A stretch of DNA of 64,000 nt from Siderastrea radians (GCA_964017195.1 OZ024896.1:7397442-7461441); one strand, 5' to 3'. Shown: positions 13,901-24,921, counted from the stretch's first letter. Program-made: numbers and translations. Notes: a model not told the origin generated them from the letters alone.

Positions 13901-16900
13901 AACAACAGCCTGATAATTGACGAATAAATTCCCGCATGCTTTTGGACGATTTTCGACAAGATGGCTCCGGAGGAAACGGATTTTGAAAGAAACCCCGCTC
14001 AGAAACAATTTCGTGTTACACGAAATTCATAAAACAGCAAGCGCGGCGCGCAAGGCCTTTTGGGTGAAGGTGGGCCTTTAAATTTATTTGTGTGAAGCAC
14101 CGACTTATGGTGAGAAAAGTCCATATTTTGATCATTTTTTCAGCAAAACAAAGATTTGATAGCGCGTACAAACATTCGTGTTCCATACTTGACAAATTGT
14201 AAGTATTTATCTTTCAATCCGTGCAGGAAATTCTCAGTTTTGCGTTTGTTTTGCCCGTAAAACGAATGAATCGTGATACAAAACTAATTGCGATTTTGAG
14301 GTGGCATTTCTTCATTATATTGACGGCGTTGGAAGAAAATATATTCTCCGTATTGGGCTCCGTCGCCTCGCAGCTCCGCCCAACACGGAATATATTTTCT
14401 TCCAACTAGCCGTCAATATAATGCAGAATTGCCGTCTCAAAATGGCAACTAGTTTATAATAGTGGGGATTGTAATATCTTTAAAGGTACCTAACTCTCTT
14501 AAATACACGGTTACCCCAGACTTTTTTCGATAGATCACTTCTGTTACTGTTTCTTTCCATTTATTCAAAAAACAAAAAAGTTCTGAACTTGAGAAGTTTA
14601 ATTATTTGTCATTTCTACTCAAATGCGATGGAATTTTTCTGTGAGGTTAATTGATATTAATGATATTAGCTGCAAAAATTTACTCAATAGGCCTATTTGC
14701 CGTGAAATCTTAAATCGGCATTAATCTAGAATCCTCCACTTACCTCATTTTATTTGCTGGTAGTAATAAAGCCGATTTCACCTTACATGGCCAAAACTTC
14801 TAAAAACACTACGTTTCCAATACGCTTTTACTCCGAAATGAGCACGGTAACCTCCCTTTTTTTTTTTTTTTTGCTTTCCTGACATGAGTTGGTCATTATC
14901 TAACTGCAGCAAAAGTTTTCAAAAAAACTCTACCTGGGACTATTCGGGCACAAACGACCTTAAGTAGAAAAACGAAATAGTAAAAAAAGTGGGGGGGGGG
15001 GGGGGGAGTCCAAATTTTGAGTGCTGCGCATGCGTCAAAAATAAATATCACCCCAAATTACGTCGAGTTAGATGAAAAAAAATATATAGTTTTTTTTAGC
15101 AATTGACAAATAAAACACCATTACGGCCAAAAAAGAAACTTGAAGCTAAAAAGTCCGTTTTAATTGCACAGAAATTCCGGCGTTAAAGAGTTAATAGTGT
15201 ATTCATCATGAGTTAAAGGGGAAAGTAAATTGGAAAGAACTGATTTGCCTAAGGAGAGTTCGTAGTGCCTATAATGGGACGAAACTTGGGTACGTCATTG
15301 TAGCCCTTGTGAATCTTTAGTAGGCCATGACCCCTTCCAAGTTGTGTAGCAGTACGTCTTATTTGTTTCTTCTTAACTTCTCCGCGCTTAAACAATGCTG
15401 TCAACACGCATAGTTCTTATTCTCTAATCCCCTTTCACACCTCACAGAAATAGACATTTGTCTTGCTTAAACCATGCAAATGACGTCCGCTGCTCAGTAA
15501 TTATCTTAACCTAAAATCGCGGGCTTAGTTAAATTCTTGGAGAGAGGACATAGCCTCTATCAGCTTCAGTCGGCGTAGGCCTCCACCTTGGACCACGCTT
15601 AACTTGCTAAGGGCGTAATGACCTCAAACCAGGCTGTGCTCGGCTGATTACAATGTACGTACCTTTCTACAGCATGTAGATTAGCATCCCATAATGGCAA
15701 AGCATGGAAGGGAACTGGTGCAGGTTTCTGGATCACAAGTTCACCCAATGTTCCATCTTCCCTCTTGGGAATGTTGCAAAGGACTTTCCCCTGCTTACGT
15801 GAAATTTGGAACTTCGATAAATTCTCATCGACAGAGCAAGAAAAGTGCATAATGCACTTCTCCCTATAAAAATAAAGGAGACATTTACAAATATTAGCCA
15901 TATGTTTTAAGCAAAAGTAACAGCAGAACTCACTCATCGACTCAGACACTTATTCAGCGTGAATTTGATTTCCCCTCTGTATTTTGATTCGCCAGTTTGT
16001 ACGTTTATTTTAGAACTAATCATACTTTCTTTGACGGGGAGTTTACCCCTGCTGCTTAAATATCATTTAAGTATAAAGAGAAAGTCAGATTTGACATCGT
16101 CTAAGGATTAGTCAACAGTTCAACAAAACTAGCATACTGATGTATACAGCGAAGGTTTCCTTCCACTTAATCCCCCGACTCCTTAAAAGTTGTGCTCGTC
16201 CCGTGTGCTATAGTCCATCTGATACACACCTCTCATATCCTTCAAAGCATATATCGACTTTTGTTGGACACCTAACAGGCTGAAAACTAATCTTTATGGT
16301 CTGCGCTTTACATCTGACTGAGTCCAGAATTTCAAGCTCTGCGCAGTATGTTAAGTTGCTTTCCTCGACCTTTATCACCTGTAGTAAAAAAATTGTGTAT
16401 TAACTTTGAAACACATTTCACTTTTCTAATGAGTATCACAGGAATAAGCCCTTAAATGAGGTACCGCATCGTTAGCGTGAGAGAAGTGTATCAATCCATA
16501 TTTATACATATTGTTAACTTAGCTCGTACTTAAGTTACTGTAGTAAAACTTGGTCATCCGAGACGAGTACTTACCTTAAGAATTTGACAATCTTTGGTTG
16601 ATTCCGCCACGGTGAACGTTTGCACAGAGAACAAACCAAATTTCTCCGCGGGATCAACTCGTTCGATGCCTTTCACGTTTTCATCCCGGCCAAGGAAAAT
16701 TGGTTTACGTTGTATGACCTGAATCAAGTCTCGAGAAGAAATCCACATCCAAGAGACTTGACTTGATATTATTCCAGTCCTTTTCACGGATATGAAATGT
16801 CACGATGCCAGCAGAGTCATCGTATCGTAAGCTGTTGTATATCACTGAACAGATTGGTTCCACGGGCAAAGGAAAACCAAAAAGCCACTTTGACAAGATA

Positions 16901-19900
16901 AACGAGATGAGATATAAAGGGAAAAAAGGGAACTCAGTCACTGACGAACAAGAATTAATAACAAGCGTAAGTAGTCTCCAACCGAGGAAAAGTATAGAAT
17001 GCATATAAAACAATTTTGTTTCTGTGGACTTTGTCAGAAACCGCGGACTTTGAGACTGAAAGTCCAATCCCAGGACTGCTTTAATTTTTCGTTGAAGGCG
17101 ATTTACGGTACTAAAAGTTGTAAAAACAATGTGGCAGTCCAATTTGATGCTACTTTGTATCCACTCTCTAAGACGCACCACGAGAGATTGTGTACTCCAA
17201 ACGACACTCCAAACATCACGCTAAAAAAAAGCCTCCTTCAGTAATAATTTTAAAAAATCATACTTGAGACTGGCTCAGTTTGAAAGCTCTCTGGTCCATG
17301 ATGCAAATCGTCGGCAAAGGCGTTCCTTGGTACCAAGGTTCGATTGATATTTTGGTGGCTACTTTTATTTCAACTATGGGCTCTAAAAGAAAAAAAGGAC
17401 AATGTTAGCACTGCAGATTAAGAGAAATTAAGAAATGGCCGTTAATAGTAATGCTTTTGCAAAGCCAAAATTCCCTATACAGGATTAAGGAGGAAATGGC
17501 GACAGTTATCAGTGAATGTACAATCTCCCCCATCCACACAACCCATCTTGGGCAATCTATAAAATTGATAATTGATAATATTCGATAACAATCGATAGAA
17601 ATTCGTTGATTATCTCGGAAATCGATAAATATCGATAAACGGATCTGTTGTGAGCAATCGGTGATATTTATCGATTTTTCAATTCAGACAGCAACTTCTG
17701 TAACCAGTTCTGACAATTTTATTACTATACGATAAAGTTTCTTTTTTTCTCGTCACATAAAAGTAAGAATTTTACCTGTTTTACTTGTGAACAAAGCCGC
17801 ATTAAGTTACACTTTTTTTAAAATAAAATCTATGCGATAAATGAAAGACTGTGGCATGCGACAACAATAATTGCCTGAAGAGTTGTGATATATACATCGA
17901 TATTGATCAATAATATATAGATTTAGCCAAGCCTAAAAGCGAAGCCCCCCTTTTGGTTTTGTTTGTTTGTTTGTTTTTTTGCTGGCAGTTATTAATTTGT
18001 GAAAATACTCTCATTCAAGCCGTTAAATTAAAAAAAACAAAAACAAAACAAAAGAAAAAATTCTTAACCTCGCTGATAGCCCAACCCGTGTCATCGGCGT
18101 ATGAAGCCGGATATTAGTCCACTTGGCCACGAGCAGTCATTGACATCTTAAATGTTAATTTTAATACTTATCTCTTTCTTCGTGACAAGCTGTCTACCAG
18201 CATGAAAATGCTGGTGTTTTTCCTGGCAAAATGTGTTCGGAACGCCGTAAAACCATGGTTGTGGACAGAAAAAACCAAAAAGCACTAGCTCTGCTATATT
18301 TGGCGTCGAAACCGCTGCGAAAAGCTGCGAACTCAAGCGGTGTGCCGACCGAGTTCGAACTGAACCGACAAGGCAAATTTGAACTTTTCGCCTGAACTTT
18401 ATCGCCTAATTTTTTTCGCCTAAATTGAACTTTTCCCCTTTCACCAAAAAGACAACTGAGTATTCTTTTGAACTTTTTTTCATTAACAAATTTGTTTTTG
18501 ACTTTTGTTGTCTTTGCTTGTTTTGCTACAACGCGGGTCAACATGCGATTTCGCGCCAAAAACACATGGGATTCAGCACAGGGTTATATCCACTGTATGA
18601 CGTGTATTGGTAACCCTGTGGTGCGGACAGACGAACGTACGTACGTACGTACGGACGGACGGACGGTCACGTGACTATTACGCCACTACCAAAATTTCTT
18701 GGCTTGATAGGTTACCAAATTTCCTTAATGGAGCTCCCCTGACGCGCTAGCGCGCTGGCTCCGCTGAAATCGATAAAATCTACGTAATTGTTATTGACAG
18801 TTATCGATTTATCAAACAGTTTTCCCGACGATATCGGCTTTTGTTAACAGACCAGACCACAATTCCGAAACCTATGTACATCCCTAACTCCTTTGAGGCA
18901 TGAACCATTACTTTCGTTATTCTCCGGAATCGACTTTTACCGCTTTCATTTTGCCCGTACAGAGCCAGAGGAAGATTGAGGCACTGCCTTTTCAGGTTCC
19001 TCAATGTAAGTGCAATACAGTTGTAACTTTTTTAAATTTTGAATTTCGGGATGAAATCCTAAAGTGTGACCCTTCAAATGAAAGCTATTGAGCAGTACTT
19101 TCCTGTGGTGCTGTTTATCATGCTGTGCAAGATAGCTCTAACTTTTGCATCTGTGAACGAAATTGTCAGGTTTGACTACTTAAATCAAAGCTGCTGAACA
19201 GAACCTTTCTGTGGTACTGTTCTCTGCTTTGTTTTTCGATATTTTGCAAAATTACATTTGAAAGTAAGTCCACTTTCGCGTTTCCGAATAATTTAATGAA
19301 CTTTTGGTGGTTGTCAGCAGTTGCTTACACATCAAATTTCTCCTTTGTAAAAACGTAGTATCTTCTCACCTAACTGTCAGTGAGAGTTTTCAACAAAGCC
19401 TATCGTAAAATGGAAAAGAACTGATTTTTATAACGGCTCACAATGTGTAGAGGGAAACTTCTTGAGCCGTCTACCATTTTTAACGTTTTACCTCGTTCAC
19501 TCCCGATCGATGCTCTCAATAAATTCCAAGATAGCCCATACTTTTCGTTGAAATCAGCAGGGAGCTCGCTTTCAAGAAGATTGAATATCACTGTGGCTAA
19601 GACACAAATCAAAAACGTAAATTTAGAATGCGCGTGTCATGATGAATTAGAAAGAAAACTGGAGAAGAAGACGTGTTTGGCCAGAATGTAATTCCTTCAC
19701 ATTAAGTTTAGAGTGAATGAGTAAAAAGAAGAAACTGAACGCGAAAATAAAGCACACGGGAGCTTAAGAAGGCAGCGAATTACTTCCCTTACGTACCTTT
19801 ATATTTCCCGTTCCCGCTTCCGCCAGTCCTCGTGCGTTTTATTTCGCGTTCGCTTCCTTCTTTTCGCTCGTTCCAACTAACCGAGTGTCTCTGAACAAAA

Positions 19901-22900
19901 CGTCACTTAGGACAAAGCCCGAAAAAATTACCTCCTCCTTGTATGAGTGGCTGTATCTGATGGATAATTCTGAGGAAGGTCAGTGGAGATGACATCGTTA
20001 CTCCGTAGGGGCTATCTAGCCAGTTCAGAAGATTGAAGCACCGCTCAGCAAGGCGTAGCAGGGCCTTCAAAACCCCGTTGCTTTTATCTGTAGTTAGAAC
20101 ATTAACATGCTGCTAAAGAATAAACAGGATTCTAAACACGCGCTTAAGTTTCTGAGAAATGTTTCTTTAAACAGCAGCGTACCTTCGATGTTCGTCAACG
20201 CAGATAAGTGACGAACTGTCAGGAGCGACAGCTTAAAAAGATTTGGAAGGGAGAAGATATTACGTTAAGATACAGCATCTCAAACTTCTAAACCGTTCAT
20301 CTGCAAAGATTTTTTTGGTTGAATTCTGAATTTTGTTTGTAGGTCAGATGTTCTTGCCAATTCCGAGGTAAGCTATATATAGGTCAAGGAGACCCCAAGA
20401 TTTAAATCACCTAATAAACCCATCCTCATATCAAGATATCGAAGCTTTTGTTAATAATTTAGGAATATGAGAACTAGAAGGAAAATAATATAAAGATGCG
20501 CATACGTATAACAGGACACTGTCCTTTCACAAAAGTGATGTACGAAGACAACAAAAGGAACCTGCTTAGCTGAAGTTCGTGCAAAAGTAGGTTTACTACA
20601 ATACTGGCTTCAGCTGGTTTTTCGCACTTCAGATAAACCAACCTATTGTCAGCACTGTTCTTTTAGGCTCCGCTTTGACCCAACAAAGAATCTCTTCAGA
20701 GGACTCCATTTTGTCTGGCAGTTTACTGTAAGAAGGATAAAAGGAGCAGAAGCAACGCTATGATGTTATTGTTATTTTATTATAGTCGATTTTCTTGAAT
20801 TCTGGAGATTTTTATTCAGAAAGGCTCACGGTGCTTTTAGTTCATATAGCTTTCAAATCGAGCCACTTTAAATGATTGGACATTCCTTGGGGATATCCGA
20901 GGGATGCTGGGTCGATGCACAGTGTCCGTATTGTTTCCTTAGACAAGACAAGTTACTCCCCATTGTCAGTCTCTCGCTACCCAAGAAGGTGTTTAAATGG
21001 ATATCGGTGATTGTTAGGGATGCCTAATCCTTGGAAGTGGGGGAGAGGGGTTGTAACGTTCGGTTGGACTAGCATTACCACAGGGAAGGGGAGTAGTAAT
21101 ACTCCGAGACATTTATGCTTCAGAGATCGGGTTAAATGTCGGCCTTCTGGACCGCTTGTAGCCTTTATGTGATTTTATTCTTTCTTCACCACGCTCATGA
21201 CATTTTTATTTTGCGCCCTTCTTAATTAACCCCATTCAGTCAGGGCTTTTTTTGCTTTTCAGGGAATCTTTCTCTACGAGAATTTTGAAGCAATGACAAC
21301 AAAACTTAGAGGGCAGATAATACATGCAACAATGTTCCTTTTGAGGTTCGGAACATGGGCTAAAGACGTCACATGACGAAGAATTTACGTAATGTTCTCA
21401 AACCTCGGCCATCTCGGATCCACCATCTTGGATTTCTTATTGATGTTTTAAGCACCGTCGAAAAACACCAAAACTGATTAAAAAGTGACCAATATCACTA
21501 AAAGAACAGTAAAATGATCTCACGCTTCTAAAGTAACTTCAAGAAAGTAAAAATAATCTTTAAAAACCGCCTGTCAAAATATGGTTGTTACGGTAGCGTC
21601 AAATTCTGTAAACAACGGCTTGTTGTACCGAATCGGTTCCCAGATAAATTTAGGGAAAGTCAACAAGATCGATGGCTTCAGCTTCCACATTAAAATGGTT
21701 ATAAACGCCCAAAGTTTGTGCGGCAGATACCCCCCGTCTGAATAGGGGTAATGACCTATCCACGTATAACAAGCTACGTCTTCAGAAGATGTTATAGTCA
21801 GAATGTAGCATACCTGCTACCCAAATCTAGATCAACAGCCAGCTTCAAACCAAGAACTGTCGGAAGAAGTGGGAACTGGAACACCGACACATTGGTTGTA
21901 AAAATCCTCAATACTTTCACAGCCAGCATTCCATAACATGCTCGCTGTAAACAAGAGTGACTCGTTTGGCCTGGAAATAAAAACAATACCTTAACTCTCT
22001 ATGGCCTTCAAGATATAACGATTAGACTCTAATTGATGTTCCGCGGTTTATTGCAAATCTGCGATTCTGGTTGGTTATCTCGTCGTTGACTATTGTTTCC
22101 ATCATGTTCTCTTGTTGGCTATTGGTAAAAATTGTCCGAGGTCTGTATGGTTGGCTCTATTGTCGTTCTGTTTTATTTTACAGACAATGATTGCGCGCTT
22201 TATGCTTAGAAAGTAAACTTTCTTGATTTTTTTTGCAAGTAGTTAGTAGTTAGACATAGGATTATTTTACTGATGATTATACAGTCATCGTGCGTGCAAG
22301 TTTTGAACCACAAATCCTTCCACAGTGTATACACGTAAACTCATTATCAGCAGTACTTCCAATTATTCCATTTGATTGTATCTCTTTGCGCTTTGCACGT
22401 TACCTTTCGCTCAACTGACACGCTGGTTCTTAAAGGCTGACACACCACTCCGAATAGTTGCTCTCCATTCACTGCGGTAACAGCTTCTTACCCTGTTCTC
22501 ATACGCCACAGTTCTTCTGTTTTATTTTCCGCTTACAATCATTTGTATGTCTACTGGACCCGGCTGACTATTACCAGAAACTATGATCTGGGCCTCGTTG
22601 ACTATTCTGTCATAGAAAACACTGCTTGGTAGTCTAATTGTTTATTACTAAACAGACAGCCCCTGGATATGTGGGAGGAAGCGCGCGCTCTGATTGGCTC
22701 CCTGTCGATATAGCTTATATCTTACGAGTACAGAAGTCGCGCGTATAAAACGGCAAAAAAACACTTCCTTTAACGGTTGCGTTCTTTTGGTGGTAAGTTG
22801 AAAAAATTTACTATGATTCAGGGCTTGCCTCTACAAAGATTCATAGCCAATTTGGCACGCTGTGAGCTTTAGTACACAAAACCCCGTTCAAAAATATACT

Positions 22901-24921
22901 AACGTTTGAAAATATACCAACGTACTTTTTGAGCCTGGGTGCACAGCAAACGAGGACATTAAGCAAACCAATATGATCACCGACATTGCTGGTGTCGATG
23001 ATATCAAATGTTTGTCCAGCACCAAAGCCACTGGTACACAGGCAAAGAGCATCACCAGTCCACAGCGTAACCTTTAAACAGAGATATAACTTACTGTGAA
23101 AAATTATTTGCTTGTGTTGTTAATTAGTCAGTCAACTTTATTAAACGACAAGCATTTTTTATTCCATACTTTCGTGATTATCGGCCTTTTAGGGACCGAG
23201 TGAAGCTATAACATCAACTAAACCTCGTCTACCAATTGGTGTTAGAAAAAGCTCCAGCTGCGGGGGGTGAAGTTAACCGAGGTTTAGTCAATGCGAAAAG
23301 CAGTGTGACGCAGGCATACGGATATTCCAACATAAGGCCAGGGCAAGTAGAAAGACTAAAAAATTGTATTTTACCCTGAGATTGCGCTTATGGTTAAATG
23401 CCAAGGCGACTTCTATTGAAAGCCAGTTAAGGAGGACGTGTTTTTGTTCCGATAACCTTCATGCTTATGTTTGTACTCGCGTCAATGTCGTTTTCACTAG
23501 AAGGGCCCTTGTACTATGCTTGAACCTGTGTTAATGACATTAGAAGGAACCTTATGCTATACTTGCCATCACAAATCGAAACGCATAAAGGATAAACAAG
23601 AAAAAACATGAGCAAACGAAAGAACGAGCGAAAGTGAAAGAATAAATGTAGAAAGAATAAAAGAAAAGGAAGAAATAAAATAAGAATAAAAAAGAAGAAT
23701 TAACCAGCGGACGAACAAACGATAGAATGCAGGAATGAATTCTTTTGTTAATTATACGTAGCAAAAAGGGAACTAACTTTCAAAGCTGCTGAATGGCTCT
23801 TCTTATACTGCTGGTAGCGTTTCACCAGCAACTTTAGTCTTTCCTTACAGGCAGCTGTCAATGTTCCACATCGGAGGTCTTGCCTAGGAGACACCATTCA
23901 TAAATAGAAGTTTGATGCAAACGTTATGACTGAGCGCTGGCGAGGGCCAAACCAATAAAGCATACATATGAATTAATGACGTCTATTTCTACTGATAAAG
24001 GAAGTCAGACCTAATACCTGAAAAATACGATCCGCTGGGATTTAAAACGGTGATATACGGTGGATTTATGAAAGACACTTACTCTTCAATTGGCAGATAA
24101 CCTTCAAAGGCACACGCACCGTAGTGCTGTTTCCACTTGTGAATGAATGGACGTATTAAGGTTGGGTTTGGTTTGTCTGACTCGTCGCTTGTGGAACCCT
24201 CAATGAACCAGTGTTTTATTTCCGTGTTAAATGAATTTGAAATTCTGATCCATTCTTCACCACTGGTCCCCATCATTATTTGCGATAGTACAGAAAGGCA
24301 TTGACTGTCAACGTTTGAGCCTTTTTCTTGCAGTTTTTCCTCGATGAATTTGTTTCTGTCCTCTTTCACGCTTTTTAGGTCAAGATCTAGACCCCTCCAA
24401 TCCGTCCAAATATCTCGACACTCTTCAAGAACGGCGCTGTCTTGAAACCTCAAAGCACTCTGGTCGCAACCATCAAAATTCTTGTCGACGAAGGCCGATA
24501 TGATCTGCTGCAGTCTCGCATATTGGGCTTCAGACAGCGCCATGTTATACCAGATATTCCATAAAAAGTTAATGTCTTCTGAAATATCGGGATTTATCGT
24601 ACCGGCGACATCAAGTATAATAGCATTACGCGCTACTACCGTTGGATCGTAGTCATTTAGGTGGAAATTCAGACTTTTAGCACGCTCTTCTGGTTTTCTC
24701 TGAGACATCTCTGACACGGTGAATAAAATATTTCTCACATCACCCGAGGCTAAAAGAAGCAAGTCTAAATTTTGTTCTTTCGAAGTTCCAAGCAACTCAG
24801 TTAGATCCCTGGCTTTTGTGTTGCCCATGGAATAAGAATAAAGTCCCTTACGATAAAGAATTACTCCTGCGGGATTATGAAATCCCAGAATAGGAACTCC
24901 TTCGCTGTCGTATTTCGCCAT
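5470..24921 (-). CDS. DUF4470-MYND zinc-finger protein (15-exon gene)
   Basis: Exons in transcript order: 24921-24083, 23883-23778, 23071-22926, 21970-21814, 20725-20643, 20087-19932, 17382-17264, 17220-17107, 16831-16575, 16378-16230, 15863-15663, 11334-11220, 10375-10109, 8460-8331, 5816-5470. Sites are GT/AG and phases agree across junctions except as noted. The sum is about 3.19 kb, near 1,060 residues. Exon 1 carries DUF4470 (HNPAGVILYR, LLLASGDVRNILFTVSEM, VVARNAIILD) and the last exon a C-terminal MYND finger. This pairing occurs in uncharacterised metazoan proteins, and I infer no specific function. ATG 24921 has A at -3 and G at +4. Frame breaks are needed in exons 4 and 9, and the exon 7/8 junction does not resolve, so this copy is either a pseudogene or carries assembly indels. 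Confidence 0.85.
6603..6887. mobile_element. Foldback MITE in the last intron
   Basis: The left end ATACAGCTATTTCAATTAAC (from about 6604) recurs as its reverse complement at 6860-6887, with about 230 bases between. A second inverted block (CTTCGCGACAAG / CTTGTCGCG) lies inside. It encodes nothing. The target duplication is unclear. Confidence 0.7.
6945..7940. repeat. Minisatellite with CAA-rich spacers
   Basis: Eight copies of a unit of about 60 bases (GAGATGTTTGTGTTATGGAG, then GATGATCGAAGGAGAGG, then CACTGTACCTGAT) start near 6953, 7085, 7173, 7318, 7446, 7569, 7685 and 7797. They are separated by (CAA)n/(TAA)n runs of varying length and end in a TAA tract. Reverse frames give poly-leucine ORFs, which are not genes. 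It lies in the last intron of the MYND gene. Confidence 0.92.
8331..8460 (-). CDS. Exon 14 of the DUF4470/MYND gene
   Basis: The acceptor is TTTTAACAG and the donor GTAAGTCACA. It reads EIRLLRKLLYTNAARAAQ and ends LDFF, phase 0 to phase 1, matching its neighbours exactly. Confidence 0.85.
9000..9560. repeat. GTCA tetranucleotide tract and CAAT-rich degenerate repeat
   Basis: Long runs of AGTC/GTCA with CAGGCAGT and CGGTCGGT variants pass into degenerate AATC/CAAT repeats. It is intronic, and part of it is copied at 9821-10040 by the tandem duplication. Confidence 0.9.
9341..10300. repeat. Two tandem copies of a ~480-bp segment
   Basis: Bases 9341-9820 and 9821-10300 (the second longer by about 8) are nearly identical. 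Each contains GTCA repeats, a CAAT-rich tract, the intron start and the 3' part of exon 13. Differences are a few substitutions (for example GGGGAAAA against GGAGAAAA) and two extra TCAA units. The junction CTTCTTCTT/CAGCCAGTCAG marks the breakpoint. The high identity implies a recent duplication or an assembly artefact. Confidence 0.85.
9625..9819 (-). pseudogene. Truncated tandem copy of exon 13
   Basis: It matches the last 195 or so bases of exon 13 almost base for base, including the donor GTGAGTTG. The 5' third of the exon and the splice acceptor are missing: upstream, the copy runs straight into the GTCA/CAGCC tetranucleotide tract. Without an acceptor it is unlikely to be spliced in, but its donor could compete with the real one. 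Confidence 0.85.
10109..10375 (-). CDS. Exon 13 of the DUF4470/MYND gene (intact copy)
   Basis: A phase-0 exon of 89 codons reading VCQIYCVDERGAMEEPYLTP through LIVANEQ. It has an AAAAG acceptor at 10376-10377 and a GTGAGTTG donor at 10108. It joins in frame with the exon at 11334-11220 (ending ISMILREH) and the exon at 8460-8331 (starting EIRLLRKLLY). Its last 195 or so bases are repeated at 9625-9819. Confidence 0.85.
11220..11334 (-). CDS. Exon 12 of the DUF4470/MYND gene
   Basis: The acceptor is TTTCAG and the donor GTAAGAGAG. It reads DCGKMFRTKGDHECKIAKK, then GGSPFFDLRETISMILREH. Phase 2 in and phase 0 out link the exons at 15863-15663 and 10375-10109. The SPFFDLRET segment is typical of this family as I recall it. 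Confidence 0.85.
11372..12490. repeat. Dispersed repeat with CpG-rich start
   Basis: The opening block (GCGCATCCTTACTGCGCACG, then CAATTCACGTCGCAATG) recurs in diverged form at 63611-63670, so it is a repeat family. A short ORF at 11677-11862 inside it is acidic and unrecognised. I see no splice-supported exon here. Confidence 0.5.
12885..14080. mobile_element. Non-autonomous DNA transposon (~1.2 kb)
   Basis: The ends are inverted copies: TTTAAAGGCCCACCTTCACC at about 12883 and its complement ending near 14082. The similarity continues inward for about 40 bases (CGGCCTTGCG against CGCAAGGCC). Open frames inside are short and unrecognised. It lies in the intron between 15663 and 11334. Confidence 0.75.
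14280..14456. repeat. Long-armed hairpin (foldback element)
   Basis: The left arm, including GGAAGAAAATATATTCTCCG, and the right arm, including CGGAATATATTTTCTTCC, pair over about 75 bases. They are separated by about 20 bases (CTCCGTCGCCTCGCAGCTCC). The outer arms continue with ATTTTGAGGTGGCA against TGCCATTTTGAGAC. Confidence 0.8.
15663..16378 (-). CDS. Exons 10 and 11 of the DUF4470/MYND gene
   Basis: Exon 10 (16378-16230) reads VIKVEESNLTYCAELEILDS. Exon 11 (15863-15663) reads KQGKVLCNIPKREDG and ends PFHALPLWDANLHAVER. Acceptors and donors are canonical and phases match. Confidence 0.85.
16575..16831 (-). CDS. Exon 9 of the DUF4470/MYND gene, with a frame break
   Basis: The acceptor ACAACAG follows a pyrimidine-rich stretch and the donor is GTAAGTA at 16574. 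The first part reads LRYDDSAGIVTFHIREKDW and the second part reads ISSRDLIQVIQRKPIFL and onward to DCQILK. The two are in different frames, changing near 16745-16765 around a short AAGTC repeat. The exon length (257) is one base too long, or two too short, for the phases of its neighbours. Confidence 0.7.
17107..17382 (-). CDS. Exons 7 and 8 of the DUF4470/MYND gene (junction unresolved)
   Basis: Exon 7 (17382-17264) reads EPIVEIKVATKISIEPW and exon 8 (17220-17107) reads FGVHNLSWCVLESGYKVAS. The sequence between them has GT and TTTTTTTTAG ends but is only 43 bases, very short for a metazoan intron, and using those sites breaks the frame. A weaker donor inside AGCCAGTCTC would keep phase with an intron of about 51 bases. 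Either an intron deletion or an indel is likely. Confidence 0.6.
17911..18770. repeat. Dispersed repeat, ATATATAGATTTAGCCAAGC family
   Basis: It begins ATATAGATTTAGCCAAGCC and ends near AGGTTACCAAATTTCCTTAA, then GCGCGCTGGCTCCGCT. Further copies are at 38306-38530 and, truncated, at 61613. A CGTACGTACG/GACG tract sits at 18635-18665. No coding content was recognised. Confidence 0.7.
19040..19140. repeat. Copy of a ~90-bp dispersed repeat
   Basis: The segment CTAAAGTGTGACCCTTCAAA through TTTCCTGTGGTGCTGTTTAT matches units at 31005-31210 and, inverted, 38690-38790. Confidence 0.75.
19932..20725 (-). CDS. Exons 5 and 6 of the DUF4470/MYND gene
   Basis: Exon 5 (20725-20643) reads KLPDKMESSEEILCWVKAEP. 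Exon 6 (20087-19932) reads LLRLAERCFNLLNWLDSPYG, then VTMSSPLTFLRII. Phases 2, 1 and 1 agree across the junctions. Confidence 0.85.
21230..21748. mobile_element. Second piggyBac-like MITE
   Basis: The ends CCCCATTCAG and CTGAATAGGGG are inverted. TTAA lies at 21226-21229 on the left, with a decayed TAAT on the right. It shares an internal CCATCTTGGAT block with 3519-4070, so it is an older member of that family. Confidence 0.65.
21814..21970 (-). CDS. Exon 4 of the DUF4470/MYND gene, with a frame break
   Basis: The 5' part, entered in the phase left by exon 3, reads SLLFTASMLWNAGCESIED. The 3' part, which leaves in the phase needed by exon 5, reads LLPTVLGLKLAVDLDLGSR. As I recall the family, both segments are expected in that order. 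They lie in different frames, overlapping near 21860-21880, and the first frame hits TGA within the exon. The exon is one base too long, or two too short, to keep phase. Confidence 0.7.
22926..23071 (-). CDS. Exon 3 of the DUF4470/MYND gene
   Basis: It reads VTLWTGDALCLCTSGFGAGQ, then FDIIDTSNVGDHIGLLNVLV. The DTSN-DH-GLLN signature is a hallmark of DUF4470-family proteins as I recall them. The donor GTACGT at 22925 leaves phase 2. Exon 2 (23883-23778) before it reads TAACKERLKLLVKRYQQYKK. Confidence 0.88.
24083..24921 (-). CDS. Exon 1: DUF4470 domain
   Basis: An intact 839-bp open exon. Visible motifs are the N-terminal NPAGVILYRKG segment, the LLLASGDVRNILFT core and the NFHLNDYDPTVVARNAI segment, all typical of DUF4470. 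The open frame extends upstream only to a TTG. The ATG at 24919-24921 sits in AACATGG, a good initiation context. The donor is GTAAGTG at 24082, leaving phase 2, which the exon at 23883 completes. The remainder is acidic and helical with no membrane segment. Confidence 0.9.

Noticed and set aside
16805..17008. Plus-strand ORF opposite exon 9
   Set aside because: Antisense shadow of a splice-supported coding exon.
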